The position numbers and the translations under genes were made by a program. Of a DNA stretch of 64,000 nt, positions 1 through 8,697 are shown piece after piece. The stretch's first letter is position 1. Every line of letters begins with the position of its first letter. This DNA is from Hydrocarboniphaga daqingensis (lineage in GTDB: Bacteria > Pseudomonadota > Gammaproteobacteria > Nevskiales > Nevskiaceae), in the NCBI RefSeq assembly GCF_900129825.1, contig NZ_FQWZ01000006.1, positions 207,674-271,673 of the forward strand, given 5' to 3'. Below the pieces are notes generated by a model. The model was not told the DNA's origin. It did no database searches and saw nothing but the letters and a program-made list of their open reading frames with translations.

Positions 1-314
1 TCAACCGCCTCGCGGTGCGCTCGCGAGCGGCGCGGATGGACGATCTGCAGATTCAGCGCCAGTCGCAGCGCCAGGGCCTCGGCGTAGCGATAGGTTTCGG
101 GCGTGTTGTAGCCGGTATCCATCCACAGCACCGGCATGTCCGGGCGCCGCTGCGTGACCATGTGCAGCAGCACGCCCGAAAACGGGCTGAAGCTGGTGGT
201 CACCAACGCCGGGCCGGGCTGCGACACGGCCCATTCGATCAGACCGGCGGCGTCCTGCCCCGGATGCGGATCGGTCGCGTCGGTTATCGTCGGTTGCGCA
301 TCATCGCGTGTCAC
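1..314 (-). CDS. cysH: phosphoadenylyl-sulfate (PAPS/APS) reductase, N-terminal part (runs off window)
   Basis: This is the first ~104 residues of a gene that continues past base 1. The frame opens with GTG at 314, preceded by a good GAAAGGAAG ribosome binding site; no ATG lies in frame near it. The protein contains LVTTSFSPFSGVLLHMV followed by VLWMDTGYNTPETYRYAE and LRLALNLQIVHP, which match the ATP-pyrophosphatase-like core of the PAPS/APS reductase family (the 'DTGY..PETY' motif). The enzyme reduces adenylyl-sulfate to sulfite in cytosolic assimilatory sulfate reduction. It is divergent from the sensor gene that starts at 421. The C-terminal catalytic Cys region is outside the window, so PAPS versus APS specificity, and even a non-assimilatory relative, cannot be settled. 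Confidence 0.72.
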   Translation of the reverse strand, partial: MTRDDAQPTITDATDPHPGQDAAGLIEWAVSQPGPALVTTSFSPFSGVLLHMVTQRRPDMPVLWMDTGYNTPETYRYAEALALRLALNLQIVHPRRSRAHREAV

Positions 315-420
315 GGGGCTTCCTTTCGCCAGCCGTCAGGGCTGCGGATAATGCATACAACATGGGCACGCTCCCCTTCCGTTCAATGTCATTGCCGAAG
401 CCGGCCGGTTTGCACCGGCC
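315..420. promoter_or_regulatory. divergent intergenic region with a hairpin abutting the next start codon
   Basis: 106 bp separate the divergent cysH-like and sensor genes. A perfect 7-bp inverted repeat, GGCCGGT (403-409) and ACCGGCC (414-420), with a TTGC loop ends exactly at the ATG at 421. There is no clear Shine-Dalgarno sequence for that ATG, so the hairpin would cover the place where it should be. No sigma-70 promoter could be chosen with confidence. Confidence 0.4.
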
Positions 421-2010
421 ATGCTGAGCGCCCGCTGGCTGCGCTGGCACCTGCTGGCCGCCATCTTGATGAGCTTGGCCTGGGCCGGCGCACTGCTGTT
501 GCAGCAGCAGCACCGCGAGCAGCAGGGAATCGATCAGGATCAGCAAGCACTCGATCGCGCCGAGAGCCAGCTGCTCGATCGCTTTGCCGACATGGTCAAC
601 GACCTTCGATTCGTCGCCAGCGCGCACGAACTGCACCGCGTGCTGACCGACCGCTCCGACTCCGCGGTCGACGGCGTGACCGCGCTTTTCGAGGCCTTGC
701 TGCGCGACAAGCCCGGCTATATCAGCGCGCGCCTGTTCGACGACGAGGGACGGATGCTGGCGCGTGTCGACCGGCGTGGCGATCAACTGCGACGCCTGCC
801 ACCCGCGACCTTGGCGCGAAGCGACGGCCAAGACCTGTTCGACGCGGCCAGAGTGCTGCAGCCGCGCATGGTCTATCTGGCACGACTGGCGCTGGAAGTG
901 GACAACGGCACGCTGGCGCTGCCGCACCGCCCGCTGCTGCGTGCGGCCGTGCCGCTGCGAATTCCCGGCCGGCCCGCGATGGTGCTGGTACTGGATCGGG
1001 ATGCCGCGCCGCTGCTGGACGGCGTGGTGCGACAGATGAACTCGCCAGGGGCCCAGGCGATGATCGTCGACGACCTCGGCTACTGGCTGCATCACCCCGA
1101 AGCCAGTCAGCGCTGGGGCGCGCAACTGGGCGCTGGCACCAGCCTGGCGCGCCGATACCCGGAGACCTGGGTGGCCATTCAGGGCGCGCGCGGTGAACGT
1201 CGCGACGACAGCGGGACATGGTCGTACCGGCCACTGCGGCCAGCGCCAACCATCAGCGGCATCGCCGGTCCGATCGCGGCTCATGGACTATGGCTGCTGG
1301 TTCACCGACCCAAGCAAGTCCTGTGGCTGCCGCAACGCGTGGTCGATGATCCGAGGTTTTGGATCGTCCAATTGCTGATGCTGATCTTCAGCGGCCTGCT
1401 GGCACAGCAGCGCAGCCGACACCACCACTGGCGCCGCCAGCAGCAGCAGGCGCTGCAACAGGTCGAAGCCGGTGCGCAGGCGCAGCGCGACATGCGCGAA
1501 CGGGTCTACCGGCTCGGGCTGAGCCTGCAGACCGCTACGACGCTACATCGCTTCGGCGAAGTGCTGCTTAGCGAACTGGCACGGGTGCTCCCGCTATCGG
1601 TCGGCGCGCTGTATCTGAGCGACGGGCGCTGGCTGCGCGCAATCGCCGGCTATGGCTTGCCCGATGACGTGACGCTGCGCCAGTTCAAGTCCGGCGAAGG
1701 CCTGCTCAGCGAGGCGCTGGCGAGCCAGCAACGCATCACGCTCGCCAAGCTGCCACCGGACTATCTGGAAGTGCGCAGCGCGCTGGGCCAAGCGCCGCCC
1801 AGCCAGCTGTTGCTGGTGCCGCTATGGCTGCGCGCCGACAAGCTCGGCGTGCTCGAACTCGGCTTGACCCAGCCGCTGAGCGTGATCGCCGAGCAGACGC
1901 TGCGCCAATGCCTGCCGCTGATCGCGCTGCATCTGGCCAATCTGCGCCAGCGCCCCGACACCGACGAGACGCCATCGGACAAGACGCCGACGGCGGCGGT
2001 TCAGGCTTGA
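421..2010 (+). CDS. membrane-anchored sensor protein: periplasmic Cache-like region plus cytoplasmic GAF domain
   Basis: 529 residues. An N-terminal membrane segment (about residues 9-27) is followed by a long extracytoplasmic region (~30-300) with the dispersed pattern of Cache sensory domains (for example GYISARLFDDEGRMLARVDR). A second membrane segment lies near residues 313-327 (WIVQLLMLIFSGLLA). A Gln/Arg-rich linker with coiled-coil character leads into a GAF-like domain (~360-505). No kinase, GGDEF, EAL or methyl-accepting region follows, so the protein ends at the GAF domain; this is odd for a sensor and suggests that it signals through a partner. It lies alone, divergent from cysH and 67 bp before the TVP38-family gene. 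The ligand is unknown. Confidence 0.6.
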   Translation: MLSARWLRWHLLAAILMSLAWAGALLLQQQHREQQGIDQDQQALDRAESQLLDRFADMVNDLRFVASAHELHRVLTDRSDSAVDGVTALFEALLRDKPGYISARLFDDEGRMLARVDRRGDQLRRLPPATLARSDGQDLFDAARVLQPRMVYLARLALEVDNGTLALPHRPLLRAAVPLRIPGRPAMVLVLDRDAAPLLDGVVRQMNSPGAQAMIVDDLGYWLHHPEASQRWGAQLGAGTSLARRYPETWVAIQGARGERRDDSGTWSYRPLRPAPTISGIAGPIAAHGLWLLVHRPKQVLWLPQRVVDDPRFWIVQLLMLIFSGLLAQQRSRHHHWRRQQQQALQQVEAGAQAQRDMRERVYRLGLSLQTATTLHRFGEVLLSELARVLPLSVGALYLSDGRWLRAIAGYGLPDDVTLRQFKSGEGLLSEALASQQRITLAKLPPDYLEVRSALGQAPPSQLLLVPLWLRADKLGVLELGLTQPLSVIAEQTLRQCLPLIALHLANLRQRPDTDETPSDKTPTAAVQA

Positions 2011-2077
2011 TGCGGCCGGCCGGTCTAGCATCGGGCTCGTGGCGCGACCGCGCCGACCCCGACCGACACGACCCACG

Positions 2078-2773
2078 ATGCCTCTGAAACGCTGGCTGCT
2101 GCCGGCCCTGCTGCTGCCCAGCGTGGTGCTGTACTACGCGCTGGACCTGCATCACGTGCTGACGCTGGAGACGATGAAGGCGCACCAAGCGGCGATCGAA
2201 GCGTTCCGCGACGCGCATCCGGTGCTGACGGTCGGCGCCTTTCTGATGGGCTTCATCGGCATCGGCCTGCTGCCGTTGCCGGTGGCCGCGCTGCTGTCGG
2301 CGATGGCTGGCGCGCTGTACGGCACGGCGCTTGGCTTCGTCGTTGTCACGTTCACATCGACGCTCGGCGCCGCTGCCGGTTTCATGATCGCGCGCTATGG
2401 CCTGCGCGAGCCGCTGGCGCGCCGATACGCCGATCAGGCGCAGCTGATCGACGCCGGCATTGCCCGCGACGGCGCGCTGTACCTGCTGACGATGCGCTTG
2501 GTGCCCGTGCTGCCGTTCTCGCTGATCAACCTGGCGTTCGGCCTGTCGGCGATGCGGCTGCTCACGTTCACGCTGGTCAGCCAGCTCGGCATGGCGCCGT
2601 CGGCGCTGCTGTTTGCCAATGCAGGTCGCGAGCTGTCCAAGCTCGACAGTCTCGACGACTTGATGTCCCCCGGCGTCATCGCCAGCCTGACGCTGGTCGC
2701 GGCCTTGCCTTGGCTGGGCCGCGCACTGGTGACGCTGGTTCAGCGCCGCCGCTACCACGAGGAATCCCGATGA
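2078..2773 (+). CDS. TVP38/TMEM64 (DedA-like, SNARE-associated) inner-membrane protein
   Basis: 231 residues from ATG at 2078; an upstream in-frame GTG at 2039 would only add an Arg/Pro-rich tail, so the ATG is preferred. There are several hydrophobic segments, and the family signature is visible: FMGFIGIGLLPLPVAALLSA, then GALYGTALGFVVVTFTSTLGAAAGFMIARYGLRE, and RLVPVLPFSLINLAFGL. Proteins of this family are small integral membrane proteins linked to membrane homeostasis and lipid transport; the substrate is generally undefined. The stop codon overlaps the next start (ATGA at 2770), which indicates translational coupling to the exported protein downstream. Confidence 0.8.
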   Translation: MPLKRWLLPALLLPSVVLYYALDLHHVLTLETMKAHQAAIEAFRDAHPVLTVGAFLMGFIGIGLLPLPVAALLSAMAGALYGTALGFVVVTFTSTLGAAAGFMIARYGLREPLARRYADQAQLIDAGIARDGALYLLTMRLVPVLPFSLINLAFGLSAMRLLTFTLVSQLGMAPSALLFANAGRELSKLDSLDDLMSPGVIASLTLVAALPWLGRALVTLVQRRRYHEESR

Positions 2774-3486
2774 TCCGCTGGCCCTTCGTTGTGTTGCTGC
2801 ATCGGTACCGCCGTCTGGCGGGTGCCTTGCTGATCGGCTGGCCTGCACTGGCGCTGGCCGCCGGCGGCAGCGCCACACTGCAGACCTTCGACCCCGACGG
2901 CGAAGCGGTCACGGTGTCGATCGAGACCCTCGACGGGCAGCGGCTGCGCCTGGCCAGCCCCGACCACCCGGAGGCCTACCTGCTGATGCTGGGTTCGCGC
3001 ACCTACAACGTGATGCAGTTCGGCGGCATGCCGCTGGTGATGGACGCGGCCGACATGCTGACGCAGATGGGGGCACCGATGCCGGCCGCGCCGGCACCGA
3101 CCGACGACATCCGCAAGCTCGTGTCGCTGGAGCCGACCGGACAGCCCGAAACCGTCGCCGGCATCGTCGGACAACGCCAGCGGCTGCGCTATCTCGACAG
3201 CCAGAACCAGATGCGCGAAGAAGAGGTCGTGACCGCGCGTGATCCGCTGCTGCACGAGCTGAGCATGGGCATGTACCGGGCTGGCGTCGTGATGAGCGCC
3301 GCCGCAGGCGTGACTGCGCCCGACGGCAGCGATCAGTTGGCGCGGCAACTCGATGCCAAGGGCCTGGGCCTGCTGCGGATGGGGACGCGGATGCGCGTGA
3401 TCGCCGTCGATCGGCGTGCGCCCCCGGTTGCCCGCTTCGAGCTACCCGCCGAGCCGATGCAAGGCTTCCCGCCGCTGCTGGAGTAG
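2770..3486 (+). CDS. hypothetical exported protein
   Basis: 238 residues. The start ATG at 2770 overlaps the preceding stop codon and is served by the GAGGA at 2758-2762. Residues 1-33 form a signal peptide (basic start, LAGALLIGWPALALAAG), with cleavage expected after ALA. The mature part has beta-rich repeats, a Met-rich stretch (MPLVMDAADMLTQMGAPMP) and no cysteine or catalytic motif that I recognise. Co-translation with the TVP38-type membrane protein suggests a role at the envelope, but no family could be assigned from sequence alone. Confidence 0.6.
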   Translation: MIRWPFVVLLHRYRRLAGALLIGWPALALAAGGSATLQTFDPDGEAVTVSIETLDGQRLRLASPDHPEAYLLMLGSRTYNVMQFGGMPLVMDAADMLTQMGAPMPAAPAPTDDIRKLVSLEPTGQPETVAGIVGQRQRLRYLDSQNQMREEEVVTARDPLLHELSMGMYRAGVVMSAAAGVTAPDGSDQLARQLDAKGLGLLRMGTRMRVIAVDRRAPPVARFELPAEPMQGFPPLLE

Positions 3487-3560
3487 CCGTCACAAGCATC
3501 GTCACGAAAGCTTCACCCGCCTGAAATCCACGCGTCGCGGCCGGTCAGCAGACTGGCCGC

Positions 3561-4424
3561 ATGGCCAAGGATCAAACCAAGACCCGTCGCTACCGCACGT
3601 TGTGGATCTCCGACGTGCATCTGGGCACCAGCGGCTGCAAGGCCGAGCACCTGATCGACTTTCTGCAGCACAACGACTGCGACACGCTGTACTTGGTCGG
3701 CGACATCATCGACGGCTGGAAGCTCAAGAACGGCTGGTTCTGGCCGCAAGAGCACACCAACGTGATCCGCAAAATCCTGACCAAGGCCAAACGCGGCACG
3801 CAGGTGATCTACGTCACCGGCAACCACGACGAGTTCCTTCGCAAGTTCGTCGAATACCGGATCGAGATCGGCAACATCCGCGTCGTCAACGAAGCGATCC
3901 ACCGCACCGCTGATGGTCGCCGGCTGCTGGTCATGCATGGCGATCTGTTCGACGTGATCACGCGCTATCACCGCTGGCTGGCACTGGCTGGCGACTTCGC
4001 CTACGAAGCGACGATGCGCGCCAACGAGGTGATCAACCGTACGCGCGCGCTGCTCGGCATGCGCTACTGGTCGTTGTCGGCTTTCGCCAAGAAGAGCGTC
4101 AAGAACGCGGTGGCGATCATTTCGGAATACGAAGACAGCGTGGCGCGCGAGTGCAAGCGCCGCGAGCTGGACGGCGTGGTCTGCGGCCACATCCATCACG
4201 CCGAGATTCGCCAGTTGCATGACGTCACGTATCACAACTGCGGTGACTGGGTGGAATCCTGCACCGCCCTCGGCGAGACGCCCGACGGCCGCATCGAAGT
4301 GATCCGCTGGGTCGAGCTGGACCATCTGAACCAGCGCGCCAACGTCACGCCGCTGCGTCGCCGTCGCAAAACCGCATCTGCTGAAACCGAGTCGGTAGCC
4401 GAAGCCGACGTCGCCAGCGCGTAA
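3561..4424 (+). CDS. UDP-2,3-diacylglucosamine diphosphatase-like metallophosphoesterase (LpxH-related)
   Basis: 287 residues starting MAKDQTKTRRYRTLWISDVHLG. All five calcineurin-type metal motifs are present: SDVHLG (residues 17-22), GDIIDGW (~47), GNHDEF (~87), MHGDLFD (~117) and GHIHHAE (~205). The family (COG2908) includes LpxH, which hydrolyses UDP-2,3-diacylglucosamine to lipid X in lipid A synthesis. It is longer than classical ~240-residue LpxH, with an Arg/Lys-rich C-terminal tail (PLRRRRKTA), and belongs to the LpxH-like branch that often coexists with a true LpxH. The substrate is therefore probable but not proven. It stands alone, with no obvious operon partner. Confidence 0.78.
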   Translation: MAKDQTKTRRYRTLWISDVHLGTSGCKAEHLIDFLQHNDCDTLYLVGDIIDGWKLKNGWFWPQEHTNVIRKILTKAKRGTQVIYVTGNHDEFLRKFVEYRIEIGNIRVVNEAIHRTADGRRLLVMHGDLFDVITRYHRWLALAGDFAYEATMRANEVINRTRALLGMRYWSLSAFAKKSVKNAVAIISEYEDSVARECKRRELDGVVCGHIHHAEIRQLHDVTYHNCGDWVESCTALGETPDGRIEVIRWVELDHLNQRANVTPLRRRRKTASAETESVAEADVASA

Positions 4425-4552
4425 GCCGACCGCTCGCCGCGCCACAACAGCCGGGCAAGCGCTGATTCAGCACGTCGTCAGTCGCACCGGCTAGCCTTGC
4501 CTCCACCGCAGCACGGGGATCGCCCCCGTGCACCGGGTCCCAGGAGGGGTGA

Positions 4553-5935
4553 ATGAACCCTAGTTTCGATCGATTCTGGCGGATCGCCAGCATGGCGCTG
4601 CTCGCAGGATTCGTAGCGGCTTGCGGCGGCGGTGGTGGTGGCGGAGATGAGGATGGCAGCGGAAGCACGCCGCCCGATCTGCGTCCGGTCACCGACGTCT
4701 TTGCCAACCCAGCGACGGCCGGCGCCAATGTCGGTTGGGTCGCGCCCAACGCCGGCACGCCCACCGGCTACAGCATCAGTGCCTCCGCCGACGGCATGCC
4801 GACGATCACGCAGCAGGTCGCGGCCGGCAGCACGAGCACGTCGCTGACCGGCCTGATGCCCGATATGACGTACTCGATCCGGGTCGCCGCTCAATACGGC
4901 AGCGACTCGGTATCGAGCGCGCAGCCCGCCGTCGTGCATGTGCCGAGTCTGACGAACACGCCGGCCCAGATCGCGGCCTACGAACGAGCCGCGGCCTACT
5001 CGGCAAGCCTCGACGGCGATGCCGTGCTGGTGATGCGCGACGGCCAGGTCGTGTTCGAGCGTTACGCCGACGATTACGTATCGACCGACCCCCACGCGCT
5101 GGCCAGCGGCACCAAGAGCTTTTCGTGCGCGCTGATGCTGGCCGCCGAACAGGATGGCTTGATCAACCGCGAGCAGCGCGTTGCCGACGTGATCACCGAA
5201 TGGGCCGGCGACCCGAACAAGTCGCGCACCACGGTGCGCCAGCTGCTGAGCCTGCAGGGTGGCCTGAGCACCAACCCGGACTACTCGGCGCTCGACGTAC
5301 AGAATCAGGACACCTACCAGTTGGCGATCGACGATCCCGCGGCGTACGCGCCCGGCGATGCGTTCATCTACGACCCGCTTGCGTTCCAGGCGTTCGCGCT
5401 GATGTTCGAGCGACGCAGCAGCAATACCGACCCGGTCATGTACTTGCGGCGCAAGGTGTTCACGCCGATCGGACTGACCGGCGACCTGTGGCAGCGCGAT
5501 GCCCAGATGCATCCGCAGATGGCCGGTGGCGCCATGATGACGGCAGCGGCCTGGGCGCGGTACGGCCAGCTGATGCTGCAGCAGGGCACCTGGGGCGGCA
5601 GCCGTCTGCTGCCGGCCAGCGGCGTCCAGGATTGCTTGCGTTACGACAACCCGGCCTATCGCGGCTATGGCATCACGTGGTGGCTCAACCGCAATGTCGG
5701 CAGCAGCTACGACCCGAGCATCGACCAGATCCCGCCCGACGGCCGGGCCGGCAGCAGCGGTCAGATCGCGCCGCGCGCGCCGGAGGACATGGTGATGGCG
5801 GCCGGCACCGGCCGGCAGCGGCTGTATCTGCTGCCGAGCCAACGCCTGGTCGTCGTGCGTTTGGCGCCGCTGGCGACGCAGTTCGACGACTGGTCCGACG
5901 ACGAATTCCTGGCCCGCCTGCTCGGCAACGGCTGA
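4553..5935 (+). CDS. secreted lipoprotein with fibronectin type III and beta-lactamase-like serine hydrolase domains
   Basis: 460 residues with a strong AGGAGG ribosome binding site at 4542-4547. The signal peptide ends in a lipobox (LAGFVAAC), so Cys24 should be lipidated; a Gly/Asp/Ser-rich linker follows. Residues ~40-130 resemble an Fn3 module (TGYSISASADGMP ... LTGLMPDMTYSIRVAAQYG). The remainder is a class C beta-lactamase/esterase-like domain: ALASGTKSFSCALMLAAEQDGLI holds the SxxK nucleophile motif (S-G-T-K), and DDPAAYAPGDAFIYDPLAFQAFALM occupies the place of the YxN motif. That position reads YDP instead of Y-x-N, so esterase or peptidase activity is more likely than penicillinase activity. 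It is monocistronic, as far as can be seen. Confidence 0.75.
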   Translation: MNPSFDRFWRIASMALLAGFVAACGGGGGGGDEDGSGSTPPDLRPVTDVFANPATAGANVGWVAPNAGTPTGYSISASADGMPTITQQVAAGSTSTSLTGLMPDMTYSIRVAAQYGSDSVSSAQPAVVHVPSLTNTPAQIAAYERAAAYSASLDGDAVLVMRDGQVVFERYADDYVSTDPHALASGTKSFSCALMLAAEQDGLINREQRVADVITEWAGDPNKSRTTVRQLLSLQGGLSTNPDYSALDVQNQDTYQLAIDDPAAYAPGDAFIYDPLAFQAFALMFERRSSNTDPVMYLRRKVFTPIGLTGDLWQRDAQMHPQMAGGAMMTAAAWARYGQLMLQQGTWGGSRLLPASGVQDCLRYDNPAYRGYGITWWLNRNVGSSYDPSIDQIPPDGRAGSSGQIAPRAPEDMVMAAGTGRQRLYLLPSQRLVVVRLAPLATQFDDWSDDEFLARLLGNG

Positions 5936-6028
5936 GCGCACGGCGGCCGCAAGCCGTCGTCGGTGACGGCAGCGCGGCAGCAGGCTGCGCCTTGGTATGC
6001 TGCCGGCCGTTTTGATGCGATGCCCGCC

Positions 6029-6688
6029 ATGTCCGCTGCCAGCCTGAAGTGCGAAATCATCCCTGTCACCGCGTTTCAGCAGAACTGCTCGCTGATCTGG
6101 GATGCATCGACGATGCGCGGCGCGCTGGTCGACGCCGGCGGTGACATCGAGCGCTTGCTCGAACGCGTGCGCCACCACGGCGTAACGCTGGAAAAGTTGC
6201 TGGTGACGCATGGCCATCTTGACCATGCCGGCGGCATCGCCGATCTGGTCGATCAGCTGAAGCTGCCGGTCGAAGGGCCGCATCGCGACGATCAGTTCTG
6301 GATCGACGGCATGCCCGAAGCCGGCCAGCGCTACGGCTTTCCGCCGCTGCGCAGCTTCGTACCGGACCGCTGGCTGTCGCATGGCGATACGGTCACCGTC
6401 GGCAGCCTGACGCTCGACGTGATCCACTGCCCCGGCCACACACCAGGGCACGTGGTGTTTCATCACGCAGCGTCCAAGGCGGCCTTCGTCGGCGACGTGA
6501 TCTTTCAGAATTCGATCGGCCGTACCGACTTTCCGCGCGGCAACCACGGCGACCTGATCCGCTCGATCCGCGAGCGCCTGTTTCCGCTGGGCGACGACAT
6601 CACGTTCGTGCCGGGCCATGGTCCGCTGTCCACGTTCGGCCGCGAACGCCAAGCCAACCCTTACGTCGCCGATCGCGTCGCCGGCTGA
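6029..6688 (+). CDS. MBL-fold metallohydrolase (glyoxalase II-like, YcbL type)
   Basis: 219 residues from ATG at 6029 (MSAASLKCEIIPVTAFQQNC); another ATG lies at 6020. The zinc-binding signature HGHLDHAGG follows VTHG, with further ligands at CPGHTPGHVVFH and FVGDVIFQNSIGRTD, and the C-terminal FVPGHGPLSTFG. This is the compact glyoxalase II-like arrangement of YcbL-type enzymes, which act on thioesters in the cytosol. It is followed after 11 bp by a metallophosphoesterase and then a flavoprotein, forming a likely three-gene transcription unit (6029-8630). Confidence 0.82.
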   Translation: MSAASLKCEIIPVTAFQQNCSLIWDASTMRGALVDAGGDIERLLERVRHHGVTLEKLLVTHGHLDHAGGIADLVDQLKLPVEGPHRDDQFWIDGMPEAGQRYGFPPLRSFVPDRWLSHGDTVTVGSLTLDVIHCPGHTPGHVVFHHAASKAAFVGDVIFQNSIGRTDFPRGNHGDLIRSIRERLFPLGDDITFVPGHGPLSTFGRERQANPYVADRVAG

Positions 6689-6699
6689 GCGGCCGCCTG

Positions 6700-7452
6700 A
6701 TGCGCTTGGCGCTGCTGTCCGACATCCACGGCAATCACGTGGCACTCGACGCCGTGCTCGACGACGTCACGCGCTGCGCGCCTGTCGATGCCGTGGTCAA
6801 TCTGGGCGACAGCTACTACGGCCCGTTGTGGCCGCGTGAAACCCGCCAGCGGCTCGATACGCTCGGCGCGTGGACGATACGCGGCAATCAGGATCGCGAG
6901 CTGATCGATCCACCCGCCGCCGCATGGAACGCCAATGCCACGCTGCGCTACGACGTCGAACAGCTCGGCGCCGATGCGATCGACGCGCTGCGCACGCTGC
7001 CGGCCGCTGCCTGGCTCAGCGACGAGGTCTACGCCTGCCACGGCACACCGGACAGCGACACCGAGTATCTGCTCGACGACGTGGCCGGCGGCGAGCCGCG
7101 ACAGCGCTCGCCGGCCGCAATCGCCGCGCAACTGGCCGGCATCAACGCCATGCTGATCGTCTGCGGCCACAGCCACATTCCGCGCGCAGTGCCGCTCGAC
7201 GACGGGCGGCTGATCGTCAATCCCGGCAGCGTCGGCCTGCCCGCCTATGACGACCGGCTGCCGCTGCCGCACCGGATGCAAACCGGCACGCCGCAAGCGC
7301 GGTGGGCGCTGGTCGAGCGCGACGCAGCAAGCAGCTGCTGGCAGGCGCAACTGCGCGCGGTCGACTACGACCACGAGCGCGCCGCAAGGCAGGCGATGTC
7401 GCAGCAGCGCCCGGATTGGGCCGCATGGCTGCGCAGCGGCAGGGCCGGCTGA
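6700..7452 (+). CDS. metallophosphoesterase family protein
   Basis: 250 residues beginning MRLALLSDIHGNHVALDAVL. Metal-binding motifs: SDIHGN (7-12), NLGDSYYGP (~34), RGNQDREL (~61), CHGTPDSDTEYLL (~110) and CGHSHIP (~157), followed by NPGSVGLP (~173). This is the YfcE/MJ0936-like branch of cytosolic phosphodiesterases. The substrate is unknown. The gene is sandwiched 11 bp after the MBL hydrolase, and its TGA shares one base with the ATG of the flavoprotein (TGATG at 7450-7454), so translation is probably coupled. Confidence 0.8.
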   Translation: MRLALLSDIHGNHVALDAVLDDVTRCAPVDAVVNLGDSYYGPLWPRETRQRLDTLGAWTIRGNQDRELIDPPAAAWNANATLRYDVEQLGADAIDALRTLPAAAWLSDEVYACHGTPDSDTEYLLDDVAGGEPRQRSPAAIAAQLAGINAMLIVCGHSHIPRAVPLDDGRLIVNPGSVGLPAYDDRLPLPHRMQTGTPQARWALVERDAASSCWQAQLRAVDYDHERAARQAMSQQRPDWAAWLRSGRAG

Positions 7453-8630
7453 TGGACTACGACGTGGTGATCATCGGCGGTGGTGCCGCTGGCCTGTTCT
7501 GCGCATTCATGGCCGGGCGGCGCGGCCGGCGCGTGCTGGTCATCGAGCACGCCAACCGCGTCGGCAAAAAGATCCTGATGTCCGGCGGCGGGCGCTGCAA
7601 TTTCACCAATCTCGACGTGCGTCCCGATCGCTACCTGGGCGCCAACCCGCATTTCTGCAAATCCGCGCTGGCGCGCTACAAGCCCGAAGCGTTCATCGCG
7701 CTGGTCGACGCCCACGGCATCGCCTGGCACGAAAAGGAACTCGGGCAGCTGTTCTGCGACGACTCGTCCAAGCAGATCGTGCAGATGCTGCTGACCGAAT
7801 GCGCCGAGGCCGGCGTTCGCATCGAAACCTCATGCAGCGTGCAGCGCGTGCAGCCGCGCGAGCCGGGCTTTGCGCTGAACACCTCGCTGGGCCCGGTCAA
7901 TGCGGCCAAGCTGGTCGTCGCCAGCGGCGGGCTGTCGATTCCGTCGATGGGAGCCACCGGCTACGGCTACGAACTGGCGCGGCAGTTCGGCCACTCGATA
8001 CGGCCGACGCGCGCCGGCTTGGTGCCGCTGACGCTGTCCGGCAAGCCGCTGGAGCAATGGCAGGATCTGAGCGGCCTGTCGCTGCCGGTGGAAGCCGAAT
8101 GCGAGGGCACGTCATTCCGCAACGCGATGCTGGTCACGCACCGCGGCTTGTCCGGGCCGGCCATGCTGCAGATCTCGTCGTACTGGCAGCCGGGTCAGCG
8201 GCTGCGGATCAACCTGATGCCCGACGAGGATGCGCTGGCCTGGCTGCAAGCCGCTCGTCGCGATCGGCCGCAAGCCGAGCTCAAGACGGTACTGACGCCC
8301 GCGCTGCCGAAACGCTTTGCGCAGCGCTTTTGCGAAACCCAGAACCTCGATGCCCGGCCGCTGAAGCAGTACCGCGACGCCGACCTACAAGCGATCGCGG
8401 CGGCACTGCATCAATGGCCGGTCGTGCCCAACGGCACCGAAGGCTACCGCACCGCCGAAGTCACGCTCGGCGGCGTCGATACCGACGAGCTGTCGTCGTC
8501 GACGATGGAATCCAAACGCATGCCCGGCCTGCATTTCATCGGCGAAGTCATGGACGTGACCGGCTGGCTCGGCGGCTACAACTTCCACTGGGCCTGGGCC
8601 TCGGCCAAGGCCGCTGCCGACGCCTGCTGA
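7452..8630 (+). CDS. HI0933/YhiN-family FAD-dependent oxidoreductase
   Basis: 392 residues from the ATG that overlaps the preceding stop. The frame is open further upstream, but the Rossmann start MDYDVVIIGGGAAGLFCAF fixes the N terminus. Other family motifs: EHANRVGKKILMSGGGRCNFTN (FAD-binding), ASGGLSIPSMGATGYGY, RAGLVPLTL, MLVTHRGLSGPAMLQIS, TAEVTLGGVDTDELSSSTMESK and GLHFIGEVMDVTGWLGGYNFHWAWASG-like end (here WAWASAKAAA). The family is a widespread set of flavoproteins of uncertain reaction (the fold of 2,3-dihydro-biopterin/quinone-type reductases). It is the last gene of the 6029-8630 unit. Confidence 0.85.
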   Translation: MDYDVVIIGGGAAGLFCAFMAGRRGRRVLVIEHANRVGKKILMSGGGRCNFTNLDVRPDRYLGANPHFCKSALARYKPEAFIALVDAHGIAWHEKELGQLFCDDSSKQIVQMLLTECAEAGVRIETSCSVQRVQPREPGFALNTSLGPVNAAKLVVASGGLSIPSMGATGYGYELARQFGHSIRPTRAGLVPLTLSGKPLEQWQDLSGLSLPVEAECEGTSFRNAMLVTHRGLSGPAMLQISSYWQPGQRLRINLMPDEDALAWLQAARRDRPQAELKTVLTPALPKRFAQRFCETQNLDARPLKQYRDADLQAIAAALHQWPVVPNGTEGYRTAEVTLGGVDTDELSSSTMESKRMPGLHFIGEVMDVTGWLGGYNFHWAWASAKAAADAC

Positions 8631-8697
8631 CCGGTCGGGACAGCCTCGGCGGCGCGGCGCACAATCGCGGCTCAATCCAACGGGGGAGCCTGCGCCG

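Noticed and set aside
4478-6745. 755-residue open frame on the minus strand
   Set aside because: It lies opposite three good genes and has the Arg/Gln/His-rich composition of antisense frames in high-G+C DNA, with no family motif.
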